Origin: Catonia carolina
Lineage: Eukaryota > Arthropoda > Insecta > Hemiptera > Achilidae
Reading direction: 5' to 3'
Length of the DNA: 64,000 nt
Assembly (NCBI GenBank): GCA_035578175.1
Contig: JAQMRL010000041.1
Location: 62,001 to 126,000 of the forward strand
Shown here: piece by piece, positions 52,960 to 64,000 of the stretch
Numbering within the stretch: position 1 is the first letter of the stretch
Layout: the number at the start of each line of letters is the position of its first letter
Program-made: the position numbers and the translations under genes
The notes under the pieces: generated by a model
The model's input: only the letters and a program-made list of their open reading frames with translations
The model's database searches: none
What the model was told of the DNA's origin: nothing

Positions 52960-54120
52960 TGCTTGAAGTTTAGTCACATGAAGGCAGCAGTGAGAACTAG
53001 GCATGCACCGAACGGGAAGTCATCTTATTCTCCTGCCCTACCAATACGGGGGTAAGCCGAATGGGTGATAACACCCAATTAGAATTTTCTTACTAAAAGT
53101 GAAATACACCATTGATTATACATTGATTGTGTAAGTAAACAGTGTTAAAGTTGTTAACATTTTGATACTTGACGTTTAATCGCACAAAGTCACAGTCACC
53201 CGGACATGCACCGGGAGGTCAACTCGTCCTTACCACCTGCCGACACGGATCTATGTCTAATCGTCAGTCCTATCCGACCACTTTTTGTTTTCACTTGGTA
53301 AAAGTTATAAAAATATATAAATGTCGTGAAAAATTTAATTTAAACACACGTACTTTGTGTTACTTTTACATAAAAATAAATTTTTAGGACTTTTTAAACA
53401 AGGCAAGTTGTGTGCAACGGGGATAAGCCATCGGGAGGCCATCTTGGTGTCACGCCTTACCGATATATTGCAATGCCGAATGGACAGTTACATTCCACTA
53501 GTTTTTTTACACTTAATTTTTAAATTTTCTTAGAATCTATAAGTTAATCACGATTAAATACATTTTACAAAAATAATAAAAATGCTTGACGTTTAATCAT
53601 ACAAAGTCTGTAGTGAAATCCGGGACATGCACCGAGATACATCTCTCTCATGTGACTTAACGACATGGATCTACCCCGAACGGTCGTGTTATAGACTCGT
53701 TTTCTGTTGTGCAACCTTTTTTTTAGTTAGAAACTTAACTTATATTAAAAATTTACTAATTTTATTAAAATTTTAATATTATAGGCCTACTTATTTTTGG
53801 AATTTTCTCATCAACTAATAATTCCGAGAAAAATAATTCCTTTTCCGAGAAAAAGTTTCCTTTATAGTTTTACGTACGACTATTTAGCACAACACTGCTA
53901 ATGCAGACAATGAAAGGTGATTGACAAAAATGCGATGAAGAAATGTCAGACCAGGAGTCGAACCCGGGACCTTTGTCGTAGAAACCGGTTTCACTGGCTT
54001 CTTAAGCCGCTTCAACCACAAGAGTTCAGATCCGGTCCATACGTCCAGAAGGCAACCTTGTTATCACGCCCTTCCGATACGGGGCTAAGCGAGTGGGCGG
54101 TACCATTCCTCCAGATATTG
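52960..54120 (+). repeat. Degenerate tandem repeat, about 200-bp period
   Basis: 'gcttgaagtttagtc'/'cttgacgtttaatc' recurs at about 52963, 53168 and 53584. 'gacatgcaccg' and 'taccgatacgggg'-like blocks recur behind each, with a further block at about 54030-54110. Copies are strongly diverged. Confidence 0.5.
53890..54025 (-). mobile_element. SINE with a different tRNA-like head
   Basis: The minus-strand head has A-box-like 'ttgtggttgaagcggc' and B box 'gggttcgactcct'. The tail 'tctgcattagcagt' is shared with the other SINEs. Confidence 0.65.
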
Positions 54121-54124
54121 TTAC

Positions 54125-54970
54125 GATTCCTCCAGATATTAAGGGGTAACAGATCCCTATACTTTACAAATAATGTTGTATCGTTTTCTCAGGAACTACA
54201 TAAGGTAGATACTTAATTATTTTTGTGTTTTAGGTCATTCTGTTATTCACATTTTGAGCATAAGGAATGTTTAAATTGCTAAAAAAATGTTTTTACTATT
54301 TTTTTCAGAAATACCTTTTGGTGATAATATTAAAATTTTAATACACACATTAATTTTAAACATACTAAAATTTTTAAACACTTAGAATAAGCAGAAAGAA
54401 TGGATATTTGAAACAAATAAAAAATTCACTCAAATATCTGAGGTAGGCCGTGAGAAAAAGGTACAAATGTGGTAAAAATTCTTAATTTTTGGAAATACCC
54501 ATCTAAAATATATGATACAGTAGCTAATTACTTATAATTAGTAGTAATTGCACCGGCTTTACAGGTCAACGAAAAATATTTATAATTATCGCAGAAATGT
54601 AATATTTACACCATTTTTTAGAGGAAATTTCTAACTAAAGTATGCAACATTAAATAAAAAATATCATAATTTTTCTAATTTTCCGATTTTCGACCCCCTT
54701 AAAAACCGATGCTTAATTTTTTAATTTACTTAGATGGTTGTGGTGCATTCGGTTTTACAGCATTTAGTGAGAGGGAGGAGAATCCTACTCGCTCTCTGAT
54801 TGGAGTAAGCGACATCTTCTCTGATTGGTGGAAGCCAATCAATTAGGTGTGTCACCGGTCTATGCATGTGCAATGACCGGGCGCCGGCAGTACATTACTG
54901 AAATAAAAAGAGTGTTGTTGACAGTAGCAGGCCTATTGTTACATTATGCAAAATGGTGAAAGAATTACAA
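54125..54970. other. AT-rich host sequence, no gene seen
   Basis: Only short frames are present. A segment at 54770-54900 has two CCAAT/ATTGG motifs ('tgattggagtaa', 'tgattggtggaagccaatca'). Confidence 0.4.
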
Positions 54971-54974
54971 AAAA

Positions 54975-55420
54975 TCTGGTGTGAAACACTCACACAACTT
55001 TCTCTTGCCAATAGAAATAATTAACAATATACCTAATATTAGTAATAAAACATTAGAAATAAACAAAAAACTAACCTCAATAAACATAACCTTATTTTAA
55101 TCATGAGTGAATGATGCAAAATGAAAATCAACCTCAGTTTGGCTTAGAAATACGGAAAATCACTCTTTCTCTCTAAACTAGGCTCTGTAGAGAAAAATGC
55201 TTTAAATAAAAGTTGTAGATCTTTTAATTTTCTATAAATTAAATTATATACACTTTTGTCGTAAAATGCATACTAAGGCCGAAATCTTAAAAAAATCAAT
55301 TTTTCACACGTTTTCGTGAGAAAAAAACAGAAAATCGCAAATTACCGCTAAACTAAGCGTTATACAAAAAATTGTTTGAAATAAAAGTTGTAGAATTTTT
55401 AATTCTCTACACTGTTCTTT
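54975..55420 (+). mobile_element. Repeat family B, 5' half only
   Basis: It starts with the usual hairpin end and is truncated near 55420, where repeat family A begins shortly after. Confidence 0.7.
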
Positions 55421-55435
55421 ATTTGTAAGATGAAT

Positions 55436-55850
55436 TTTAAAGCCTGTTGTTGTTTAGGTCAACAGCCGAAAGGCTGGTTTGAACCTGTAGAGGTTTTACT
55501 AAGTAAAACGAGAAGTGAGGTGGTTTACCATTGCCTTCCTCACTGAGTGGAAAAGTACGCTTATCAGCATGCCGGGCCCTCTGAAAAGCACATATTTTCC
55601 ACTCTGTAAATGACACCTTCACTTCATTCACCACAGGGTCTGGCTGTACAATGAAATTCATTACTTTCAGAGGAGATAACTCTGAGTAGTGTCTTTTACA
55701 CCTCTATCTCTTCTGTTCTTAAATGATTCAGTCATTTAATTGGCTGACCATGTGATAAGAAACAGAACTATTTACTTTAGCCCTGCAACGAACAAATTGA
55801 GTGTAAATAATTTGACACTCCACCTGTCTGTTATGGGCAGTTTAAAGCCT
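55436..55850 (+). repeat. Interspersed repeat family A copy
   Basis: It is highly similar to 1640-2045 across its length and matches the window start with its 3' end. Confidence 0.75.
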
Positions 55851-56700
55851 AATTGGCATAAATAATATGTTCAGTGAAAGAATCATATTTCCTGTTCAGG
55901 TTTCATAGGCCTATATTATTTTCTAAATCTTGTACCACTACAACTAGCAAACCCGCTTGCTTCACTTTCATAAATAATAATTATAATAAAACTTCATTTC
56001 CATATATTTTACAATAATAATGCACACACATTTTTTTCTAAAGCCATAAAGTATTTACAATTCACAATGTATGAGGTGGAGGAAATTGACCTACCGAACT
56101 TTGGCAAAAAGCCATGTCTTAGGGTAGGTGTTCTCTTGTTTTATTTCGCAGACTGTACAACTGAGATTCAAAACTAGGTTTAGGCTTAAAACCATGACAA
56201 TCAAAAAAATTAAACTATTTCTAAAAACAATCTAAGAATTTAAAAAGTCGAATTAACTAAAATTTTATAGGGCGTTAAGAACACGCAAACAAAAATAATT
56301 AATAATAAATCTAAAAACATACGAACAACAAACCTAATAAACTAATATACTTATCCTACATTCTTGCTTAATGTTGTTGGACCCTAAAGAGAGATGTCAT
56401 GACAAAAAATATAGTAAAAAATCAATCACTACTACTTTTTAGGTATGCATTTTATATACTTTTTGTTGTAAAATTAAAATATTCGTCTCTAAAAATCATT
56501 ACGTGATAGACTGATTCTGAAAACATATTTTAATTCAGCGGAAAACCATTTCTGGGACAAAAAAAAATCAAATTTCGTATGCCAGTGTCATTATTTCAAG
56601 GGTTAGTTCTAATGTGTTTTGTAGTGTTTCATGTATTCATATTTTATTTACATGTTATACGTACTGTACATTTTGTTGTCACTGATAACCTTAAAGCTAA
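55850..56700. other. AT-rich host sequence, no gene seen
   Basis: There are no supported frames or repeats beyond simple A/T runs. Confidence 0.4.
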
Positions 56701-57465
56701 GTGAAAGGCACATGAAAGCGATTGCAGTAGCGCGTGAGCGAGGTACACAGAATTCCATGAGATGTACACATTCAAACGCGCGATTTGGCCAACCGCGCGT
56801 TCTGACCGCGCGAGTTATGGCTGTTAAACACGACTACCGCGCGCTCTCCCGTATACATTGTGGTAATTTCCTTTGTACATCTCATCGCGCGTTTTGAAAC
56901 TAGAAGTTGCTTTTTGTCAACCGTCTTTATTGCTCTATTTCATTATTACAGATATAATCATCAAACAGGCACTGTGTGAAATACAAAATGGACACGGAAA
57001 GATTTGAAATAAAACGTTTCATAGATGAAATGGTGTGAAATAGACGAAATTACAAGTTTTCTTCAGCTCCAATTGCATGTCTTACATTGTTCATACTGGG
57101 CGAAATATCGTCCTCTATCAACTATAATAAAGCATCAAAGGTTTTGTGAACCTTCGGAAGTTATCAAAGAATTTGGAGTACAGTGTTACAAATAAACTAT
57201 GCGTTAGTTTATCTCATAAAACTGGCTGCACCCAAAATTGTTTCTGTCCTTGCCTGCGACGTCGATATCAATTATTATCACAGAGCCACAAACACACTAC
57301 CTCTTTGACTTCCATTATTAATAAAATGACATGAACTTCCTAGCAATGAACAGCTGCGCTATGTATTGTTTTCTTTAACAAACGCGCATTTTACGCTTGA
57401 ATGTGTTTGCAAACGCGCGGTTAACGCGGCGTTAGTCGCCTCATGTGTACAAGCCCTTAATGTTG
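56700..57465. mobile_element. Possible PIF/Harbinger-like MITE with CGCG-rich ends
   Basis: CGCG motifs cluster at 56750-56895 and again at 57380-57440, with 'cacatgaaagcg' on one side and 'cctcatgtgtacaagccc' on the other. This recalls GGGCTTGTACACA-type Harbinger ends. The inverted match is weak and the borders are uncertain. Confidence 0.3.
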
Positions 57466-57610
57466 ATGTGATTGAAACAAAAAAAAATGTATATGTTTAT
57501 TAACATTTCAATTAATAAAATAAAATATTCGATTAGTTTTTTCCAAATAATATTTTCTTTGATTTGAATGCGTTAAGCTTCGCAATGTTATCCACAAATA
57601 TTTGTTCCAG

Positions 57611-57849
57611 AATATTATTGCTGCTGGATATGGTAAATATTTTTATGAAGACGAGATGGATGGATTAGTATGTTGTTGGAATGTGAAAAACCCCGACCAA
57701 CCTGAAAAAATTTACCCTATAAATGATGTTGTAACTGCTTTAAGTTTTTCGGTAACAGAACCTAATCTTTTAGCTGTTGGTTGTTACAGAGGAGAAATTT
57801 TATTACTAAATATATCAACAAAAAATGGAGAGCGTATAGTCATCAATGG
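57611..57849 (+). CDS. DNAI4: WD40-repeat exon, DNAI4/WDR78-like
   Basis: A 239-bp plus-strand exon lies between acceptor tgttccag and donor gtatgt. It reads IIAAGYGKYFYEDEMDGLVC, then CWNVKNPDQPEKIYP and VTALSFS...PNLLAVGCYRGEI. 'G-L-V-x-x-W-x-x-K-N-P...P' followed by 'VTAL-FS..P..LAVG' is the start of the WD40 propeller in dynein intermediate chains, closest by recall to DNAI4. It is on the strand opposite to the N-terminal exons at 43.3-52.7 kb. Neighbouring propeller exons are not visible in the window. Confidence 0.7.
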
Positions 57850-58437
57850 GTATGTTAATTTTTTTTTATATTTCAAATCTAGTGCAACTAGTTATTTAAA
57901 ACTAATGAACAGTTTCTCTTTAGCTGTGTTATTCCCTTCCAACCATAATTATGCAGTCACCCAATGGCACTAGCACTTATTTTATGATTTCACTAACACA
58001 GTGTTATAGAAACAATTTTAGGCCTATACTTAAATTTAATTTAATACTTTTTACACCTAAACTACATTTTAGTGACTAAAAATAATATATGAGATATAAA
58101 TGTAACTTAACTTATGATACATTAATGGCCAAAAATTAGGTTACAAAAATCGACCAACTAGGAAAAATAGATAACTCTCTTTTGTTTATTTTTCTTTGTG
58201 TCGGTATCGAATGAACACTCGTGATTTTTTAAAAACCGTGTTAACATTTAGCAGTAACAGAAACCAATTTTTAATTACCTTAAGAAATCGAAAGATCTCT
58301 ACAATGGGGTACTTCATATTTCGTAAGTGATATTTACCTAGAAAATAAAAATCTCATTAAAAGGTACATTCATATGTTCTGCCCTACCGTTAACTAGAAG
58401 TTGACATTGGGTGTGGACTTTATATTACAATCACACT

Positions 58438-58695
58438 CGACGTGACGCCCAGAATCAGTACGGACCAATCAGAAAGCAGCATATCCTGACGAATGACGTA
58501 ACGCTCAAGACACTTTGTCATTGGTTGACATCGGTGTGACGTAGTACAGTAATATAAACTCTCTGATTGTACAATATTAACCAATCAAAAATACGCAAAA
58601 GAAGACATCTGATTGGTTAAAACTGGGCTTTCTTATTGGCCGAAAATACGAGATTCTGATTGGGCAATTATTACCAGAGCCGTTGACGTCACATG
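58438..58695 (-). promoter_or_regulatory. CCAAT/CRE cluster, inverted copy
   Basis: At least six CCAAT/ATTGG boxes and several TGACG sites lie within 260 bp. In reverse complement it aligns with 60233-60505. Confidence 0.7.
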
Positions 58696-59261
58696 AGCAT
58701 CACACTCAACTTGGCCCGACTTACTCACGCAACCCTAATAGATCGTTTGTTGAATACCAGTTATATTTTTATACATATATTTTTGTTTCTGTTAAACACA
58801 ATAATAGCGGAGGTCAAAAATGATTTGTCAAGTAACGTCTTGTCAAGTCTATTTTTCGTTGATTTAGGATCTGTTAGTTAACGGGAAATTTATAAGCAGT
58901 ATTTATATCTTCTACACAGGCAGTGTAAAACTATAACCTTTAACACCTGATTCGTACAGATGAGATAAATAAAAAATAATTCGGCGACTGTATTCGCTTA
59001 ATTGTCGTAGCGAAAGTATAAGGAGAAAAATTACGATCCCGATAGCTGTGATTTTATAGAATTTTAGGCCTGTAATCAGTGTTTATGTAGGCAGCTTGTT
59101 CGAATATTACAATTTTATAAGCATTATCAGATGCGACTTTTTAACGTTCCGAAACCGAACAATTCATGAGTTCTCTTAAGCAAGGTAGATTAATAACATT
59201 ACTTATTTTCAATCCAATTTGTCAGTAAACTAAAATGCAGGCTGTTGAAATTGTTGTGCAA

Positions 59262-59650
59262 TGAAAGTTGTTTTTTAGGTAAGCAGCGGACAAGGTGGTT
59301 TGAACCTCTAAAATCTTTTCTGAGTGAGATGAGTTGAGTTGGTTTACATGGTCTTCTCACAGCGTTTATAATTATACTTATCAGAATGCCAGTCCTTAGG
59401 AAAATCATGTACTTTCGACTCTTGGAATGACACCTGTATTTCATTATCAACAGGGTTTGATAGTAAAATGAAAGCCATGAATCTCAGATGAGATAACTCT
59501 GACTAGTGTCATTTATACCTCTACCTCTTCTGTTCTTACGTGGTTAAGTCATATAATTGGCTGACTCTGTGATAACAATGAATACATATTTACGGTCAGG
59601 AACTAGCAAATTACGTGTAAAAAATGTTTAACACTCTACCTTTTTATTAT
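59262..59650 (+). repeat. Interspersed repeat family A, diverged copy
   Basis: It shares 'ttatcagaatgcc', 'ttgatagtaaaatgaaa' and 'tctacctcttctgttctta' landmarks with the better copies, with many changes. Confidence 0.65.
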
Positions 59651-59939
59651 GGCCACAATAAATTTCATCCATCTTAAAATACAAAAACTAATAAAATAAG
59701 AGTAAAGCCAGAAAACCTTTTTCGAAATTACATCGGCCATTATATCATCATTTTGTCAGACCGTTGATTATTATTTTTCGCCTTATGCTCGTTGGTAGAG
59801 CAAAATAGTTTTCTTGTTATAAAACGGATTAATGAGGTATATTTTCTTACCTGGTAGGTTTCATCTCAAGATATTTTGAATTAGATTTTTCAGTTGCCTT
59901 CTACGTATCGTAATATTTATTTACAGTTGTATAAATTCA

Positions 59940-60150
59940 TTCCCTTAAACATATGATACATTTCTGGCTAAAAATTAGGTTACAAAAATCTAACTAGGAA
60001 AAATAGCCAACTCTCTTTGGTTATATTTCTTTGTGTCGGTATCGAATGAACACTCGTGATTTTTTAAAAAAACGTGTTAACATTTAGCAGCAACAGAAAC
60101 AAATTTTTAATTACCTTAAGAACTCGCAAGATCTCTACAATGGGGAAGAC
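59940..60150 (+). repeat. Direct copy of 58115-58312
   Basis: 'aaaaattaggttacaaaaatc', 'gtgtcggtatcgaatgaaca' and 'atctctacaatgggg' occur in the same order at both places. Confidence 0.8.
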
Positions 60151-60232
60151 CTACTACTAAAATAAAATAGAACTGATGTACAGTAGAAAAAAATTATTAT
60201 TTAGGTCTTGCGAGTGAGGCGGCCTAAAATGA

Positions 60233-60505
60233 CGACAACGCGCGTGCGACGTCAAAGGCAGATATAATATAGGACCAATCAGAGTGTAGTATTTTTAACC
60301 AATGATAAATCTCCAAACCTAACCAATCAGATGTCTTCTTAGGCGTCATTTTGATTAGTTAATATTGTCCAATCAGAGGGCTTTTTTTAGTTCACTACGT
60401 CATCCGATATCGACCAATGAAAACGTCTCAATCAGTATTACGTCATTTGCCAGTATCGAGCTTCCTGATTGGTCCGGTACAGTTCCTGCGCGTGACGTCG
60501 ACTTA
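60233..60505 (+). promoter_or_regulatory. CCAAT/CRE cluster, copy 1 of the tandem unit
   Basis: Five or more CCAAT-type boxes ('accaatcag', 'accaatga', reverse 'tgattggtcc') and CRE-like sites ('gacgtcaa', 'acgtcatc', 'tgacgtcg') lie within 270 bp. Confidence 0.7.
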
Positions 60506-62103
60506 CATTTTTACATATATCCGCCCATTGTCACCGCCCAGTTAACGATATGGCCGAATATTAAACAATAACGTCTACTGAAATGCTATACTTTCCAGAA
60601 TTAAAACGCCTACCAAAAACATTTTTAAACTTGTTAAGGTCTTCCGAGTACGGAATGATTATGGTTAATTCTATGAAACAGCAGTATATTTATACTGCTT
60701 TTCACAGTATAAAAAATTAAAATTCACAAAAAGGAAGCACAAGAATTGATTGCGTTTACACATACAAGCTTGTTTAATTTAAGACATTATTTTCTCGGCT
60801 ACCATGCAAACACTACTATACGAACGTAACACATAGTGGTTTTTTCATTGTATATTAAAGTTTATTCTAATAACGACGTCTCTAAAGTTTTTTTTTGTCA
60901 AGTAATCGTCAGTAGAATCGTCGGCATTACCAAACTGAAATTTACAATATACTTGAACAATACCTAGTAAGAGCAAAATACAAATTGTGCCCTTTTAACG
61001 ACAATCAGTCACACTAAAAACGGTTAACGATGTGAAAAATTTCTAGGCAATATTTTTGACATTTCTCCGCACTTATTCGCAGTTCTTTTCATTATTTTAT
61101 TTAATGATGCGAAAATTAATATTGCCTATATGAAACATTAAACTGTTAAATATTTTTTAAATTTCAACTGCTACTTCCACGGCTAAAATAATACTTCTGT
61201 TTTCTTCAAGAATGAAGCAATTTTCGACTAAAACATTATAACAACATAAGAAGTACTGGTGAAATAAACACTATTAGATCTTCTTCATATGACAGTAGAT
61301 TTTTATACAGTTAGACCTTGCAGTGTGAATATATTAAAGGCGCATTTGCAAGGTGCGAAGTGAAAATGTTTTAGAAGGCCTGCTTTGCTCATCAAATGAC
61401 ATTTCTACTGAAACATACGGTTACAAACCAAAAAAATGTAACCCAATTAACTTTTCAGTTTATTTCAGATAACTTGTAAATGTTTGAACTAACTTCTACC
61501 CTAATGATCTAAAAACTCTAATTAATTGTGCCGAGTATTTAACATCTCATTATTTACCTAATTTTAAGTAATTTAAAAAATCAGATTTGTAAGAAAGGAT
61601 GTGATCAAAGTCGTTATGAAAGAACGTACCAATTTAATCTTACTAATCGTACAAAAAATATAATCTGATAAGAGTTTATTAAATTTAATGTTCAGACCAA
61701 CATCTTCCTTAATTAACATAGGCGTAGTACATCAATACGCACGGTTTTATTTCTAAGAATTATTATAATTTTTGTGCTTGAATTTTGACTATAACAAAAA
61801 TAAACAGAGAGCAATGCACAACGATTTTTCTAACGTTTTTGAAGGAGGAATGAATTGCTGATTGGAGTTTTACACTATTGGCGCAGAACGTGTATATTTT
61901 TATTATACGTTTTGAGTTAACTATCAGTTCCTAAATCAACAAAGAAATAATCATTAGAGAGCGTTACTTAACGAATTTTTATTTCTTTCGCACTATTTGT
62001 GTCTTTAACATATCCGAAAATATACTACTAAAATATAATAGAACTGATGTACAGTAGAAAAAAATAATTATTTAGGTCTTGCAAGTAAGGCGGCCTACAA
62101 TGA

Positions 62104-62376
62104 CGGCAACGCGCGTGTGACGTCAAAGGCAGATATAATATAGGACCAATCAGAGTGTAGTATTTTTAACCAATGAAAAATCTCCAAACCTAACCAATCA
62201 GATGTCTTCTTAGGCGTCACTTTGATTGGTTAATATTGTCCAATCAGAAGGCTCATTATAGTTCACTACGTCATCCGATATCGACCAATGAAAACGTCTC
62301 AATCAGTATTGCGTCATTTGTCAGTGTCGAGCTTCCTGATTGGTCCGGTACTGTTCCTGCGCGTGACGTCGACTTA
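62104..62376 (+). promoter_or_regulatory. CCAAT/CRE cluster, copy 2 of the tandem unit
   Basis: It is near-identical in layout to 60233-60505; all CCAAT boxes are kept. A third cluster starts at about 63975 and is cut off. Confidence 0.7.
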
Positions 62377-64000
62377 CATTTTTACATAAATCCGCCCATT
62401 GTCACCGCCCAGTTAACGATACGGCCGAATATTAAACAATAACGTCTACTGAAATGCTATACTTTCCAGAATTAAAACGCCTACCAAAAACATTTTTAAA
62501 CTTGTTAAGGTCTTCCGAGTACGGAATGAATATGGTTATTTGTATGAAACAGCAGTAGATTTAAACTGTTTTCACAGTATAAAAAATTAAAATTCACAAA
62601 AAGGAAGAACAAGAATAGATTGCGTTTACACATACAAGCTTGTTTAATTTAAGACATTATTTTCTCGGCTACCTTGCAAACACTACTATACGAACGTAAC
62701 ACATTGTGATTTTTTCATTGTATATTAAAGTTTATTCTAATAACGACGTCTCTAAAGTTTTTTTTTGTCAAGTAATCGTCAGTAGAATCGTCGGCATTAC
62801 CAAACTGAAATTTACAATATACTTGAACAATACCTAGTAAAAGCAAAATACAAATTGTGCCCTTTTAACGACAATCAGTCACACTAAAAACGGTTAACGA
62901 TGTGAAAAATTTCTAGGCAATATTTTTGACATTTCTCCGCGCTTATTCGCAGTCCTTTTCATTATTTTATTTAATGATGCGAAAATTAATATTGCCTATA
63001 TGAAACATTAAACTGTTAAATATTTTTTAAATTTCAACTGCTACTTCCACGGCTAAAATAATACTTCTGTTTTCTTCAAGAATGAAGCAATTTTCGACTA
63101 AAACATTATAACAACATAAGAAGTACTGGTGAAATAAACACTTTTAGACCTTCTTCATATGACAGTAGATTTTTATACAGTTAGACCTTGCAGTGTGAAT
63201 ATATTAAAGGCGCATATGCAAGGTGCGAAGTGAAAATTTTTTAGAAGGCCTGCTTTGCTCATCAAATGACTTTTCTACTGAAACATACGGTTACAAACCA
63301 AAAAATGTAACCCAATTAACTTTTCACTTTATTTCAGATAACTTGTAAATATTTGAACTAACTTCTACCCTAATGATCTAAAAACTCAAATTAATTGTGC
63401 CGAGTATTTAACATCTCATTATTTAACTAATTTTAAGTAACTTGAAAAATCAGATTTGTAAGAAAGGATGTTATCAAAGTCGTTATGAAAGAACGTACAA
63501 ATTTAATCTTACTAATCGGACAAAAAATATAATCTGATAAGAGTTTATTAAATTTAATGTTCAAACCAACATCTTCCTTAAATAACATAGGCGAAGTAAA
63601 TCAATACGCACGGTTTTATTTCTAAGAATTATTATAATTTTTGTTCTTGAATTTTGACTATAGCAAAAATAAACAGAGAGCAATGCACAACGATTTTTCT
63701 AACGTTTTTGAAGGAGGAATGAATTGCTGATTGGAGTTTTACACTATTGGCGCAGAACGTGTATATTTTTATTATACGTTTTGAGTTAACTATCAGTTCC
63801 TAAATCAACAAAGAAATAATCATTAGAGAGCGTTACTTAACGAATTTTTATTTCTTTCGCACTATTTGTGTCTTTAACATATCCGAAAATATACTACTAA
63901 AATATAATAGAACTGATGTACAGTAGAAAAAAATTATTATTTAGGTCTTGCAAGTAAGGCGGCCTACAATGACGGCAACGCGCGTGTGACGTCAAAGGCA

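Larger units (their letters stand above)
60153..64000 (+). repeat. Tandem duplication, about 1.87-kb unit
   Basis: Copy 1 is 60153-62023 and copy 2 is 62024-63892. A third begins at 63893 and is cut by the window end. Landmarks are spaced 1,871 and 1,869 bp and copies differ by a few percent. Each unit begins with a CCAAT/CRE cluster followed by 1.5 kb of AT-rich DNA without a supported gene. Confidence 0.95.

Noticed and set aside
55437..55661. A 74-codon minus frame shared by repeat family A copies (also 1563-1856)
   Set aside because: It is shared because the repeat is shared. It has no domain and no start in common context, and it overlaps a plus frame equally well kept.
60365..60571. 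A 68-codon frame in each 1.87-kb unit (also 62236-62442)
   Set aside because: It runs through the CCAAT/CRE module and changes at silent and replacement sites alike. A promoter-like reading explains the sequence better.

Overview
The window looks like AT-rich nuclear DNA from an invertebrate, most likely an insect. Reasons: spliced host exons with GT/AG borders, tRNA-derived SINEs, mariner remnants, several other interspersed repeats, and an inserted Maverick/Polinton-type virus-like element. I lean towards a hemipteran-like arthropod, but the sequence alone does not settle this.

Layout. (1) 1-3.3 kb: host DNA with one candidate exon (1011-1147, +), a SINE scrap and two repeat families. (2) About 3.4-21.9 kb: a nearly complete Maverick/Polinton (adintovirus-like) with at least 16 genes, all on the minus strand. 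They are protein-primed DNA polymerase B, retroviral-type integrase with chromodomain, a membrane protein, packaging ATPase, a conserved Maverick protein, a collagen-like fibre protein, a parvovirus-type phospholipase A2 with a basic tail, an adenain-like protease, two capsid proteins, two unknown proteins, and an accessory block. The accessory block holds two BIR-like (IAP-type) proteins, one of them with an F-box-like N-terminus, plus a Cys-rich protein and a small conserved protein. Most genes have their own TATA box about 30-60 bp upstream of the ATG. (3) 22.15-32.84 kb: a GC-rich satellite of 32 units of about 351 bp. (4) 32.84-41.25 kb: a huge hairpin, a foldback-like element with two 1,958-bp inverted arms and a 4.5-kb spacer. 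(5) 41.2-57 kb: host DNA with five minus-strand exons (43.3-52.7 kb) whose phases join perfectly and which resemble the N-terminal half of the axonemal dynein intermediate chain DNAI4/WDR78. Between them lie SINEs, a ~0.9-kb repeat family, a degenerate mariner and a head-to-head transposase fragment. (6) 57.6-64 kb: one plus-strand WD40 exon that fits the same protein, then promoter-like CCAAT/CRE modules and a 1.87-kb tandem duplication that runs off the end.

How it works together. The Maverick carries replication (PolB), integration (INT), packaging (ATPase), particle (two capsid proteins, PRO, fibre, PLA2) and probable host-interaction functions (BIR-like and F-box-like). All its main reading frames are open, so it is recent or still functional. 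The protease is the exception: its frame has no good start codon and is entered only past an A10 run inside the PLA2 gene. The most unusual items are the BIR/F-box accessory block, the PLA2-PRO overlap, the satellite cut off by the foldback element, the opposite strands of the DNAI4 exons, and the CCAAT/CRE clusters.
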